Source of the DNA: Paenibacillus hamazuiensis
GTDB lineage: Bacteria; Bacillota; Bacilli; Paenibacillales; NBRC-103111
Direction: 5' to 3'
Assembly (NCBI RefSeq): GCF_023276405.1
Contig: NZ_JALRMO010000001.1
Coordinates: forward strand, 4,340,001-4,404,000
Length of the DNA stretch: 64,000 bases
Position numbers and translations under genes: made by a program
The notes under the pieces: generated by a model
What the model was told of the DNA's origin: nothing
Seen by the model: only the letters and a program-made list of their open reading frames with translations
Database searches by the model: none
Shown here: positions 34,921 to 42,840 of the stretch, in pieces
Numbering within the stretch: position 1 is the first letter of the stretch
Layout: each line of letters opens with the position of its first letter

Positions 34921-35240
34921 AAAATCTCCCGCCCCTGAGCATTGTCAGGGACGAGAGATCGACGACCGAATCACCCGTGGTACCACCCACATTATGAACC
35001 CGCCTGTTCCGCGCGTACGCAGATCCGTTCAAGCGGCATTCACACTCTAGCGGATAACGCCCGCCTGCGCAATACGGCTACTGCAACGAATGGATTCATT
35101 CGGGTTCGCCGCATGTCCTCCGGGAGGTCTGTTCGTCCGATTCGCTTAAGGAAGCTTGCAGCCGGCGGCTTCCCTCTCTGAATAAGCAAGGTTCGAAGTA
35201 CTTTGTCCCATCAACGGATCGATTTGCCTTTCACAATTAA
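34921..35240 (-). promoter_or_regulatory. T-box leader of hisS-aspS
   Basis: The T-box sequence TGGGTGGTACCACGG lies at 34990-34976. A terminator follows (CTCTCGTCCCTGA...TCAGGGGCGGGAG, TTTTTTATTTT) at 34959-34913. Stem I carries an AGAGA-type element. In the stem I 3' side the sequence GGACATGCGG (near 35118-35109) contains GAC (Asp) and CAT (His) overlapping by one base at 35117-35113. Since the operon encodes both HisRS and AspRS, either or both codons could be the specifier. T-box class is clear; the specifier is an inference from stem I position. Confidence 0.9.
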
Positions 35241-35245
35241 AGTTT

Positions 35246-35274
35246 ATTTTAATATCGAAAATTGGCAAAGTCAA
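35246..35274 (-). promoter_or_regulatory. Promoter of the hisS-aspS leader
   Basis: TTGACT (35274-35269) and TAAAAT (35251-35246) with a 17-bp spacer on the minus strand, directly upstream of the T-box leader and 29 bp past the FAD oxidoreductase stop. Confidence 0.82.
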
Positions 35275-35302
35275 GCTGGTTTTGTCAAACATCCCGGGGA
35301 TG

Positions 35303-37276
35303 CTATTTTAAATCTTTGTTAAATTTGAGCGCCGTCGCCCAATCCCTTACCAGCATATACGTATCGCCGTTGTTCAGCGACTGCTTGTTCGAAATTTGAT
35401 CCAGCGTCGCTTTCGTTAAAATGCCCCGCTTCTCCAGCTCAGCAACCGCCTTATCCGGCTGCACGCTAACTTTAAGCGTCTGGGCCATGATATAGGCGGC
35501 CTGATCCAGCGTTACCGGCGTTTTGGCCGGGTCCGTCTGGTTCTTCAGCCCGCTCAGCCAGTTCGCGGCGCTTCCGGTCAGTGCCGTCGGATTGAATTTT
35601 TTCGTCCCTTCGACGATGTTAAACATTCTTTGAATGTTGGAAGGTTTATCAAGATCGAATTCGTTTTTGTAGCCGCCCGTGGCGAGTCCCAAGGAAACGG
35701 CCGCCTTCAGGCCGGGATACGCCTTGTTCTCCATAAACGCCTGAGGTTTAGGGGAATACGGCTTCAGGTCCATCCCCTGCTTGTTCAGCTGCTCCTGCAG
35801 CTTCGCGATGCCATCCTTCGATGCGGAAAGCTGGCGGAACGAAAGCTTCATGTCCGCTGCGATTTTCGCGGCGGCGCCTGCCGCCTCGCCTTCGGCCATG
35901 CCGGTCGGGATCACCCGCGCCGACCCGTGCGGCAGCGTGTCGTAGCTGGCCGCGCGGCCGACGACGAGCAGGCCGTCCACCTTCTGGGGCACAAGAGAGC
36001 GGAAAGGTATCGCATATTTGTCGGGATCGATTACAACCGCTCCGTTATCCTTGGGCGACGTCCGCTGAATGTCGACCGGATATCCGCCGAAGGCGATGCG
36101 GTCCCATTGATCGCGGTTTTCCAGCTCGTCGACAATCGACAAACGGTACTCGCCGATCATGTGGCGCGACTCGCGGACATACAGCTCCGGCGCGATCGCG
36201 TCCAGCTCCACGCCCTCGAAGTCGCCGGGATACTGCTTTTTCAGGTAATCGAGCACATGCGGCAGCTCGTCCTTCGCAATCTGGAACGCCTCCTGGCGCG
36301 ATTTCGAATCGAACGGATCGATACCGAAAATTTGCAAAGCGTTCACGAGCATCGTATTGTCGTTCTGGCGTCCGCCGTTCAGGCCGCGCATCCGCACGCG
36401 CTCCTTGTTGACGGCCGGATATTCCTGCATTTTGTCAAAACCCCACAAGCTGTGCTCGTTAATCCCGTATTTGCCCTGGCCCTTATCCTCGGCGGCAATC
36501 GTCTTGCCAAACTGCTTCCACCGTTCCGGCGTGATGTTGTTCAAGCGGAAAACGACCGTAACGGCCATGCGGCTTTTCGGATCGGCGAGATCCTCCCGGC
36601 CGACCGTAAACGGCACGCCCGCCGCAGCGGCGAAATCCGCATCCTGCGTCGCGTCGATCACCGATTTGGCCTGCACGCTTATTTTGCTGCCGTCCTCTTT
36701 GATGATGTCGGCGCCGGTCACCGTCCTGCCGCCGTCGCCTTTAACCGTCAGATGCGGTTCGATCGACTTTGCTTTCAGCAGCACGTCGATGTTTTTCTCC
36801 GCGGCGACCATCTGGTAAAAGGCATTCGCCGCCGTGACGACGTCAAATGAGTCGCCTTCGATTTTGCCGAACCATTCGCTGAAGATGCCTTTGTTCATCG
36901 GCTGCCGCGACATGCTGCCGGGCTCGACGGTCATATCGATGCTGTTCAGCCAGCCGAGCGTCATCAGACCGCCCAAAATAGGACGCTCCTTGCCATCGAC
37001 GAGCAGCGTCTTCTGTCCGTTCCGCGCCGCGGAAACAGCTGCCGCAACCCCTTCCGGATCGGTGCCGACGACGATCACGTCGTAGCTGCTTTTGACGTCG
37101 GCGACCGATTTGACCTCCATCAGCTTTTGCGGCTGGCCCGCCGCTTTGCGGGGCCCGCCATGCTTCATCTGCCATATGTACCAGCCGGCCGCCACGACGG
37201 CCATCACGACGATCGCCGTCAAAATGATCGCGTATCCGCGGTTTTCTTTGCCAAGCCATTGATTGCCTTCGCTCAT
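35303..37276 (-). CDS. Membrane-anchored FAD-dependent oxidoreductase
   Basis: A 657-residue protein. A TM anchor near residues 15-37 (AIILTAIVVMAVVAAGWYIW) is followed by an FAD-binding Rossmann start with YDVIVVGTDPEGVAAAVSAARNG. Here the dinucleotide motif is GTDPEG rather than GGGxxG, as in the FAD_oxidored (PF12831) group. Further blocks are GGLMTLGWLNSIDM, VIDATQDADFAAAAGVPF and DGLLVVGRAASYDTLPHG(S)ARVIPTGMAEGEAAG. The last 100 residues (TPVTLDQAAYIMAQTLKVSV) resemble an SLH-like or cell-surface module. It probably acts outside the membrane; the substrate is unknown. GAGGTG lies 4 bases before ATG 37276. Confidence 0.82.
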   Translation of the reverse strand: MSEGNQWLGKENRGYAIILTAIVVMAVVAAGWYIWQMKHGGPRKAAGQPQKLMEVKSVADVKSSYDVIVVGTDPEGVAAAVSAARNGQKTLLVDGKERPILGGLMTLGWLNSIDMTVEPGSMSRQPMNKGIFSEWFGKIEGDSFDVVTAANAFYQMVAAEKNIDVLLKAKSIEPHLTVKGDGGRTVTGADIIKEDGSKISVQAKSVIDATQDADFAAAAGVPFTVGREDLADPKSRMAVTVVFRLNNITPERWKQFGKTIAAEDKGQGKYGINEHSLWGFDKMQEYPAVNKERVRMRGLNGGRQNDNTMLVNALQIFGIDPFDSKSRQEAFQIAKDELPHVLDYLKKQYPGDFEGVELDAIAPELYVRESRHMIGEYRLSIVDELENRDQWDRIAFGGYPVDIQRTSPKDNGAVVIDPDKYAIPFRSLVPQKVDGLLVVGRAASYDTLPHGSARVIPTGMAEGEAAGAAAKIAADMKLSFRQLSASKDGIAKLQEQLNKQGMDLKPYSPKPQAFMENKAYPGLKAAVSLGLATGGYKNEFDLDKPSNIQRMFNIVEGTKKFNPTALTGSAANWLSGLKNQTDPAKTPVTLDQAAYIMAQTLKVSVQPDKAVAELEKRGILTKATLDQISNKQSLNNGDTYMLVRDWATALKFNKDLK

Positions 37277-37475
37277 AGTACACCTCGAGTAAAAAAATAG
37301 GTTCGTCAACTAGTCCGGTAACCGTATAAAGCATCGTACGTGCAAAAATAGAAACCGATGGAGCCCCCGCGATTATCCGTAATCCGGCTTTCCACCAATT
37401 CCCCAAGGATGAAAAAATAGCCTGCATGCCGTCCCATATATATTACGGCAATACAGGCCATAAGGTTGCACAACT

Positions 37476-39017
37476 CTACGCTTTTACCGATGCCGGGTAC
37501 GCTTCGTCCAGGAGCCGGATCTTTTTATCGATATACTCCTTGTACGCTTGATTGTAAACGGAAGGCTCCTTCGGGTTCGGGAAACGCTCGATGCGCTGAT
37601 GCTCCGAACCGTCCTCGCGCAGCTCGGCCGGAAACAGGATTTTGCTGACCGCTCCGCAGCCGAGCCCGATGATCGTCTGGCGCTCCTCCATCATCACGAT
37701 GTTGTACAAGCTCTCTCTGCCTTCGAGAGAATAGCCGACGTTTTCGAGATTGCCAAGGATGTTTTTTTGACGGTACAAGTAATAAGGCTTGTAGCCGTGC
37801 CCGGCGGTCCACCGGGTAGCCCGCTCCATCATGACCGCGATTTCGTCCCGCTCCGCGACTTCGTAAGCGTCCCGGTTTTTCGTCATCCGCGACGCTCTTT
37901 TGAACGACAGCGTATGGACGGTCAGCGATTCGGGCATCAGCTTTTCGGTTTCCGAGAGCGTGTGCTCAAGCTCCTTCAGCCCTTCGTTCGGCAGGCCGAT
38001 GATCAGGTCCATGTTGATGTTGTCGAGCCCCATTTCCCGGGCGAGCCGGAATTTCTCCACCGTCTCCGTCACCGTGTGGTGCCGGCCGATCGCATCCAAC
38101 GTCGCCTGCGTGAAGCTTTGCGGATTGATGCTGATGCGGTCGACATTCCATTTGTTCATGACGGCGATTTTTTCCGGCGTAATCGTATCCGGTCTTCCCG
38201 CCTCCACCGTCAGCTCTCTGACCTTGCTCATATCGGGAAACGCCTCGTGCATCGTCACGAACAAAGCGTCCATCTGTTCGGCCGTAATGCTGGTCGGCGT
38301 TCCGCCTCCCCAGTAGATCGTCGTGATATCCAGACCCGCTTCGCGCATCCATCTGCCCATCTCGCGGATTTCGTAATGCAGCCCTTCGAGGAAAGCGTCG
38401 ACCGAACCGTTGTTGCCGCGGATATCATACGCCGGGAACGTGCAGTAAGCGCATTTTGTCGGACAAAACGGAATGCCGATATACACGCTCACCTCACGGT
38501 CCAGATGAAACAGGTCCGGTATGACCTGAAGCTGTTTTTCCGCTACCTCGGTCAGCAGCTCCGCCTTCGGCTCCGTGACCAGATACTCGTCGATGAGCAG
38601 CTGCTTCGCTTCATCGCGCGTATGCTTCATCAGCAGGTTATGCATCAGCTTTGTCGGTCTGACGCCGGTCAGGATACCCCAAGGCTGCTCCAGCCCTGTC
38701 GCCTGCTGCAGCATGTGCAGCAGGCAGCTGCCGACCGCCCGCTTGACGGTGCGGCTGCGCAGCACCTCGCCGCCGCCTGCGGGCAGCCTTCTGCGCTGCT
38801 CGCAGCTCCTGCTCTCCCCTGTGACACGATCCTGCAGCATCCCGCGGACCTCAACTTCTTCGGCGGCCGCATCCTCCCGCACATCCAGCTTCAGCAGCAT
38901 CGGTGCGTCGTCCGCCGACTCGTATACAAGTTCAACATCCTCGAAAAACAATTTGCATATATGAAAAATTTCCGTCGTATGCTCGGAAAATCCGCTGCGC
39001 CGTACTTCGATTTTCAA
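37476..39017 (-). CDS. hemZ: Oxygen-independent coproporphyrinogen III oxidase-like radical SAM protein HemZ
   Basis: A 513-residue radical SAM enzyme of the HemN/HemZ group, for anaerobic heme synthesis. An N-terminal extension of about 160 residues is typical of HemZ. The 4Fe-4S motif CPTKCAYCTF (CxxxCxxC) is near residue 180, followed by IYWGGGTPTSI, VEAGRPDTIT, RISINPQSF and NMDLIIGLPNE. I use TTG 39017 (M-KIEVRRSGF), which has GGGGGTGG at a good distance; GTG 39026 overlaps that site. A promoter and a structured leader lie upstream. Confidence 0.92.
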   Translation of the reverse strand: MKIEVRRSGFSEHTTEIFHICKLFFEDVELVYESADDAPMLLKLDVREDAAAEEVEVRGMLQDRVTGESRSCEQRRRLPAGGGEVLRSRTVKRAVGSCLLHMLQQATGLEQPWGILTGVRPTKLMHNLLMKHTRDEAKQLLIDEYLVTEPKAELLTEVAEKQLQVIPDLFHLDREVSVYIGIPFCPTKCAYCTFPAYDIRGNNGSVDAFLEGLHYEIREMGRWMREAGLDITTIYWGGGTPTSITAEQMDALFVTMHEAFPDMSKVRELTVEAGRPDTITPEKIAVMNKWNVDRISINPQSFTQATLDAIGRHHTVTETVEKFRLAREMGLDNINMDLIIGLPNEGLKELEHTLSETEKLMPESLTVHTLSFKRASRMTKNRDAYEVAERDEIAVMMERATRWTAGHGYKPYYLYRQKNILGNLENVGYSLEGRESLYNIVMMEERQTIIGLGCGAVSKILFPAELREDGSEHQRIERFPNPKEPSVYNQAYKEYIDKKIRLLDEAYPASVKA

Positions 39018-39049
39018 GGTCTCCACCCCCGAAGCGAATAGTTATTTCC

Positions 39050-39185
39050 CCCAAAAAAGCAAATAGACCGCCCTTGAGCCCCTACTCACGCGGTCTACAA
39101 CCATGGTTTCAACGCGGCATGCCCTTAGGCAGCCATCATACAGTCGTGGATATTTCCGGCATCCGCGGTACCCTGAGTTCCCGTC
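39050..39185 (-). promoter_or_regulatory. Structured, terminator-containing leader of hemZ
   Basis: The leader of about 165 nt (start near 39185) contains an outer pairing GTTGTGGA/TCCACGAC and small inner hairpins (GGCTGCC/GGGCATGCC region; ACCATGGT). Then comes a stem TAGACCGC/GCGGTCTA (39097-39064) followed by TTTGCTTTTTT, just before the ribosome binding site. This order of aptamer-like fold, then terminator, then gene resembles an attenuator or riboswitch. I cannot match it to a known class. It could also simply be a terminator for upstream readthrough. Confidence 0.45.
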
Positions 39186-39191
39186 CACAAC

Positions 39192-39219
39192 ATTATACCA
39201 GACTTCCCCGCAAAAACAA
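39192..39219 (-). promoter_or_regulatory. Promoter of hemZ
   Basis: TATAAT at 39197-39192 with TTGTTT at 39219-39214, spacer 16 bp, on the minus strand. It lies between the 57-codon gene and the hemZ leader. Confidence 0.65.
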
Positions 39220-39240
39220 CCGCGGCCGCTTATCCGGGCG

Positions 39241-39414
39241 CTACCGGTACGTCTTCCGCGGCGTGCTGCGCAGCTTTTCGTGTACGGACGTATGGCCGGC
39301 GACGATTTCCGCCTCGCTCATGGCCGGTCCGAGCGACATCGCTTCGGCGAACTCGTAAGCCAGAAGCTGGTGTTCCGGCCGCGTCACAAGCTTTTCTTTG
39401 CTCGATTGGTGCAT
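39241..39414 (-). CDS. Small protein (57 residues), unknown function
   Basis: An open frame from ATG 39414 to TAG 39243. GGGAG is 10 bases upstream. The peptide is charged and helical in appearance: MHQSSKEKLVTRPEHQLLAY, EFAEAMSLGPAMSEAEIVAG and an Arg/Lys-rich end. The GC-rich third positions resemble those of neighbouring genes, which favours real coding. It sits alone between dtd and hemZ on the same strand. I do not recognise the family. The 120 bp between it and dtd contain nothing else that I can name. Confidence 0.6.
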   Translation of the reverse strand: MHQSSKEKLVTRPEHQLLAYEFAEAMSLGPAMSEAEIVAGHTSVHEKLRSTPRKTYR

Positions 39415-39535
39415 GGCAACCAGGCTCCCTTGCTTAAGGTGATACGCCTATTGTTGCCAGAATAGCCCGGCTCTAACCAGCATAGGGCCCGGCACGTAAT
39501 CCTGAGGCTTGTCCACACGCGAACCCATTCATACT

Positions 39536-39976
39536 TTACTTGCTGTCCACGATCAGTGTCACGGGCCCCCAGTTCACCAGAGATACATCCATCATTGCGC
39601 CGAATTGACCGGTCTCCACACGAAGCCCTTGTTCGCGGAGAAACGCATTGAACCGCTCGTACAGAGGTTCCGCCTGCTCGGGCCGGGCGGCCGTCATAAA
39701 GTTGGGGCGTTTCCCCTTGCGGGTATCGCCGTACAGCGTAAACTGGGAGATCGATAAAATATCGCCGCCCGCATCCGTTACGGACAAATTCATTTTGCCG
39801 GACTCGTCTTCGAAAATGCGCAGTCCCGCCACCTTCTCGGCGCAATATTTGGCGTCCTGCTCTGTATCTTCGTGAGTGATCCCGACGAGCAGCACGAGCC
39901 CCATCGGAATTTGCCCGACAACGCGGCCGTCTACGGTCACCTGCGCCGCTTTGCTTCGTTGAACGACGATTCTCAT
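39536..39976 (-). CDS. dtd: D-aminoacyl-tRNA deacylase
   Basis: Hydrolyses D-amino acids and glycine mis-attached to tRNA. 146 residues, standard length. It starts [17 protein letters not shown]. The active-site motif [17 protein letters not shown] is near residue 78, and the cross-subunit Gly-cisPro motif is in [11 protein letters not shown] at the C-terminus. AAGGAG lies 10 bases before ATG 39976. Only 14 bases separate it from the relA stop, so the two are cotranscribed as in B. subtilis (relA-yrvI). Confidence 0.96.
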   Translation of the reverse strand: MRIVVQRSKAAQVTVDGRVVGQIPMGLVLLVGITHEDTEQDAKYCAEKVAGLRIFEDESGKMNLSVTDAGGDILSISQFTLYGDTRKGKRPNFMTAARPEQAEPLYERFNAFLREQGLRVETGQFGAMMDVSLVNWGPVTLIVDSK

Positions 39977-39990
39977 GTTTCGTGTGCTCC

Positions 39991-42180
39991 TTAAGTCTGC
40001 ATAATCCGCTGAACGGAGTATACGTCCTTGACGCGTTTGATTTTCTCCACGACGGAATGCAAATGATCGATGTTGCGGATCAGGATGGTCATGTGAATGA
40101 GCGCCACCTTGTTTTTGTCCGACCGGCCGGATACCGCGGAGATGAGCGTTTTGCTTTCGGATACGGCCTGAAGCACCTCGTTCAGAAGGCCAAGCCGGTC
40201 GTGGCCGGTAATTTCGATCTCCACGTTGTAATTCGCTTCGACCGAATCCGCCCATTCGACCTCGATGACGCGGTTCCCTTCCTCGCCGCTCTCCACGGTC
40301 GGGATGTTCGTGCAGTCGAGACGATGGACCGAAACGCCGCGGCCGCGCGTAATGTAGCCGATAATGCGGTCCCCCGGCACCGGATTGCAGCAGCGGGCGA
40401 AACGAACGAGCAGGTTGTCGACGCCCTTGACGCGAATGCCGTGCGTGGGACGGCTCTTTTTCTCCGCAGGCGCCTTCACTTCCTTGTATTCGGTCGTCAG
40501 CTGCAGCGACTGCTGCTGGGCCTCCTCCGCTTTTTTGCGGATGCCGTCGGTCAGCCGCGTGCATATTTGAGCCGCCGTAATCCCGCCGAAACCGACGGCG
40601 GAATACATATCTTCAATTTCGTTGAAATTGAACTTCTTCGCCACTTCCAGCAGCTTCTCGTCGGTCATGACCGCGGACGGTTCGAACCCGAGCCGCTTCA
40701 GCTCGCGTTCGACCGCCTCCTTGCCTTTCTCGACGTTTTCCTCGCGTTTTTCCTTCTTGAACCACTGCCGGATTTTGCTGCGGGCATGCGACGACTGCGC
40801 GATTTTGATCCAGTCCTGGCTTGGGCCGTACGAATGCTTCGAGGTCAAAATCTCGATGATGTCGCCCGTCTTCAGACGATGATCGAGCGGCACGATGCGG
40901 CCGTTCACCTTCGCCCCGATCGTCCGGTTGCCGACCTCGGTGTGAATCCGGTATGCAAAGTCGAGCGGCACGGAGCCGGCCGGGAGCTCGATGACTTCGC
41001 CCTTCGGCGTGAACACGAACACAAGGTCCGAGAAAAAGTCCATTTTCAGCGATTCCATGAACTCCGACGCGTCCTTCGTCTCCTGCTGCAGCTCGATGAT
41101 TTCGCGGAACCAGTTCATCTTCTCTTCGAAGGTTCCCGCCGGCACGGCCGTACCTTCCTTGTACGCCCAGTGGGCGGCAATACCGAACTCGGACGTTTTG
41201 TGCATCTCGAACGTGCGGATTTGCACCTCGAGCGGCTCGCCTTTCGGCCCGATGACGGTCGTATGCAGCGATTGGTACATGTTTGGCTTCGGCATCGCGA
41301 TGTAGTCTTTAAACCGGCCCGGCATCGGTTTCCAAAGCGTATGGATAATGCCGAGCGTCGCGTAGCAGTCTTTGATATTGTCAACGATGATGCGCAGCGC
41401 CAGCAGGTCGTAAATTTCGTTGAACTGCTTGTTGCGCGTCGTCATCTTTTTATAAATGCTGTATATATGCTTAGGCCGCCCTGAAATGTCGGCGTCGATG
41501 CCCATTTCGTGCAGCTTGTCGCTTACGTTTGTGATGACGTCCTGAATATATTGCTCGCGTTCCGCCCGCTTTTTCTGCATCAGATTAACGATCCGGTAAT
41601 ACTGCTGCGGATTGAGGTAGCGCAGAGCGATGTCCTCCATCTCCCACTTGATCGCGGAAATACCGAGCCTGTGTGCAATCGGGCAAAAAATTTCCAGCGT
41701 CTCGTCCGCGATGCGCCGCTGGGCTTCCTCGGACTGGTGTTTCAGCGTCCTCATATTGTGCAGCCGGTCAGCCAGCTTGATCAGAATGACGCGGATATCC
41801 TGCGCCATGGCGACGAACATTTTGCGGTAATTCTCGTTTTGATGCTCTTCCTTCGTCTTGAATTTAATCTTTTCCAGCTTGGTCAAGCCGTCGACGAGCA
41901 TGGCGCAAATTGGGCCGAACTTCTCCCGGACCGTTTCGAGCGATACGGTGGTGTCCTCCACGACATCATGCAGCAGCGCGGCGATGATCGAAGTGGTGTC
42001 CATTTGCATGTTCACCAAAATGTCGGCCACCGCCAGCGGGTGCAGTATATAGGGCTCGCCGGATTTGCGCACCTGCCCGGAGTGGGCCTGTTCGGCAAAA
42101 TCGTACGCTTCCCGTATGCGCGTTAAATCGTTCTCTTTTAAGTAGCCCGATGCCTTCTCCAGAAGCTGTTCGATCCCCAT
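39991..42180 (-). CDS. relA: Bifunctional (p)ppGpp synthetase/hydrolase RelA
   Basis: The long RSH enzyme of the stringent response, 729 residues. Domain order: HD hydrolase ([11 protein letters not shown] near residue 70), nucleotidyltransferase synthetase ([14 protein letters not shown], then the RFKDYIA motif typical of bifunctional enzymes, then YQSLHTTV), TGS (about 385-445; [21 protein letters not shown]), helical and zinc-finger-type region ([20 protein letters not shown]), and a C-terminal ACT domain. Both HD and synthetase residues look intact. It is downstream of apt but separated from it by a terminator. Confidence 0.97.
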   Translation of the reverse strand: MGIEQLLEKASGYLKENDLTRIREAYDFAEQAHSGQVRKSGEPYILHPLAVADILVNMQMDTTSIIAALLHDVVEDTTVSLETVREKFGPICAMLVDGLTKLEKIKFKTKEEHQNENYRKMFVAMAQDIRVILIKLADRLHNMRTLKHQSEEAQRRIADETLEIFCPIAHRLGISAIKWEMEDIALRYLNPQQYYRIVNLMQKKRAEREQYIQDVITNVSDKLHEMGIDADISGRPKHIYSIYKKMTTRNKQFNEIYDLLALRIIVDNIKDCYATLGIIHTLWKPMPGRFKDYIAMPKPNMYQSLHTTVIGPKGEPLEVQIRTFEMHKTSEFGIAAHWAYKEGTAVPAGTFEEKMNWFREIIELQQETKDASEFMESLKMDFFSDLVFVFTPKGEVIELPAGSVPLDFAYRIHTEVGNRTIGAKVNGRIVPLDHRLKTGDIIEILTSKHSYGPSQDWIKIAQSSHARSKIRQWFKKEKREENVEKGKEAVERELKRLGFEPSAVMTDEKLLEVAKKFNFNEIEDMYSAVGFGGITAAQICTRLTDGIRKKAEEAQQQSLQLTTEYKEVKAPAEKKSRPTHGIRVKGVDNLLVRFARCCNPVPGDRIIGYITRGRGVSVHRLDCTNIPTVESGEEGNRVIEVEWADSVEANYNVEIEITGHDRLGLLNEVLQAVSESKTLISAVSGRSDKNKVALIHMTILIRNIDHLHSVVEKIKRVKDVYSVQRIMQT

Positions 42181-42265
42181 GCGTTTTTACCCATTCCCTT
42201 AAGTCGATTTTTATAACATTATGCCTTTTTTTAGAGGTTTTCGTCAATTGTTCGGGCCGGCAATG

Positions 42266-42310
42266 TGAAAAAAGACCGTATCCCCCAGTTTCCGGGTACC
42301 AGTCTTTTTT
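42266..42310 (-). terminator. Terminator between apt and relA
   Basis: AAAAAAGAC/GTCTTTTTT arms enclosing a partly paired GGGTAC/GTATCCC core, 18 bases past the apt stop. It suggests that relA has its own promoter in 42181-42265, which I could not pinpoint. Confidence 0.78.
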
Positions 42311-42327
42311 CGCACAGACGTCAGTCT

Positions 42328-42840
42328 TTAGTATTTGACAAGGGAAATTACGTCGATATCGCCCAGCTTTTCCCGTCCGCCGAGCTCCGTAAGTTCGATC
42401 ATAAAAGCGGCGCCGATCACCTCGCCGCCGAGCTGTTTCACGAGATTGATCGACGTGGCGATCGTTCCGCCGGTCGCGAGCAGATCGTCGGCGATCAGAA
42501 CCTTTTGCCCTTGCTGGATCGCATCCTTGTGCATGGCCAGCTTATCTTTGCCGTATTCGAGCGCATAATCGGCCTCGATCGTCTCGCCCGGCAGCTTGCC
42601 GCTCTTGCGGATCGGCACGAACCCTACGCCGAGGGCGACCGCCAGCGGCGCTCCGATCACGAAGCCGCGCGCTTCCGGCCCTGCGATGCAGTCGATCTCC
42701 TTGCCTTTATAATAATCGGCCAAATCCTGAATGACCTGGCGGTATACCTCGCCGTTTTTGAGCAGCGTCGTGATATCTTTAAAGCTGATGCCCGGCTGCG
42801 GAAAGTCCGGAATGACGCGGATATACTCTTCGTATCTCAT
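42328..42840 (-). CDS. apt: Adenine phosphoribosyltransferase
   Basis: Purine salvage: adenine plus PRPP gives AMP. 170 residues, standard length. The start (RVIPDFPQPGISFKDITTLL) and the PRPP-binding loop VLIADDLLATGGTIATSINL (near residue 115) are textbook. CIAGPEARGFVIGAPLA covers the base-binding region. The ATG overlaps the recJ stop by 4 bases, indicating translational coupling. Confidence 0.97.
   Translation of the reverse strand: MRYEEYIRVIPDFPQPGISFKDITTLLKNGEVYRQVIQDLADYYKGKEIDCIAGPEARGFVIGAPLAVALGVGFVPIRKSGKLPGETIEADYALEYGKDKLAMHKDAIQQGQKVLIADDLLATGGTIATSINLVKQLGGEVIGAAFMIELTELGGREKLGDIDVISLVKY

Noticed and set aside
34838-35032. N-terminal extension of HisRS by 65 residues.
   Set aside because: The extension reads through the T-box terminator and lacks a start signal; the family start lies at 34837.
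39977-40564. Extension of dtd upstream into the relA gene.
   Set aside because: The sequence is relA in another frame; Dtd proteins begin at MRIVVQR.
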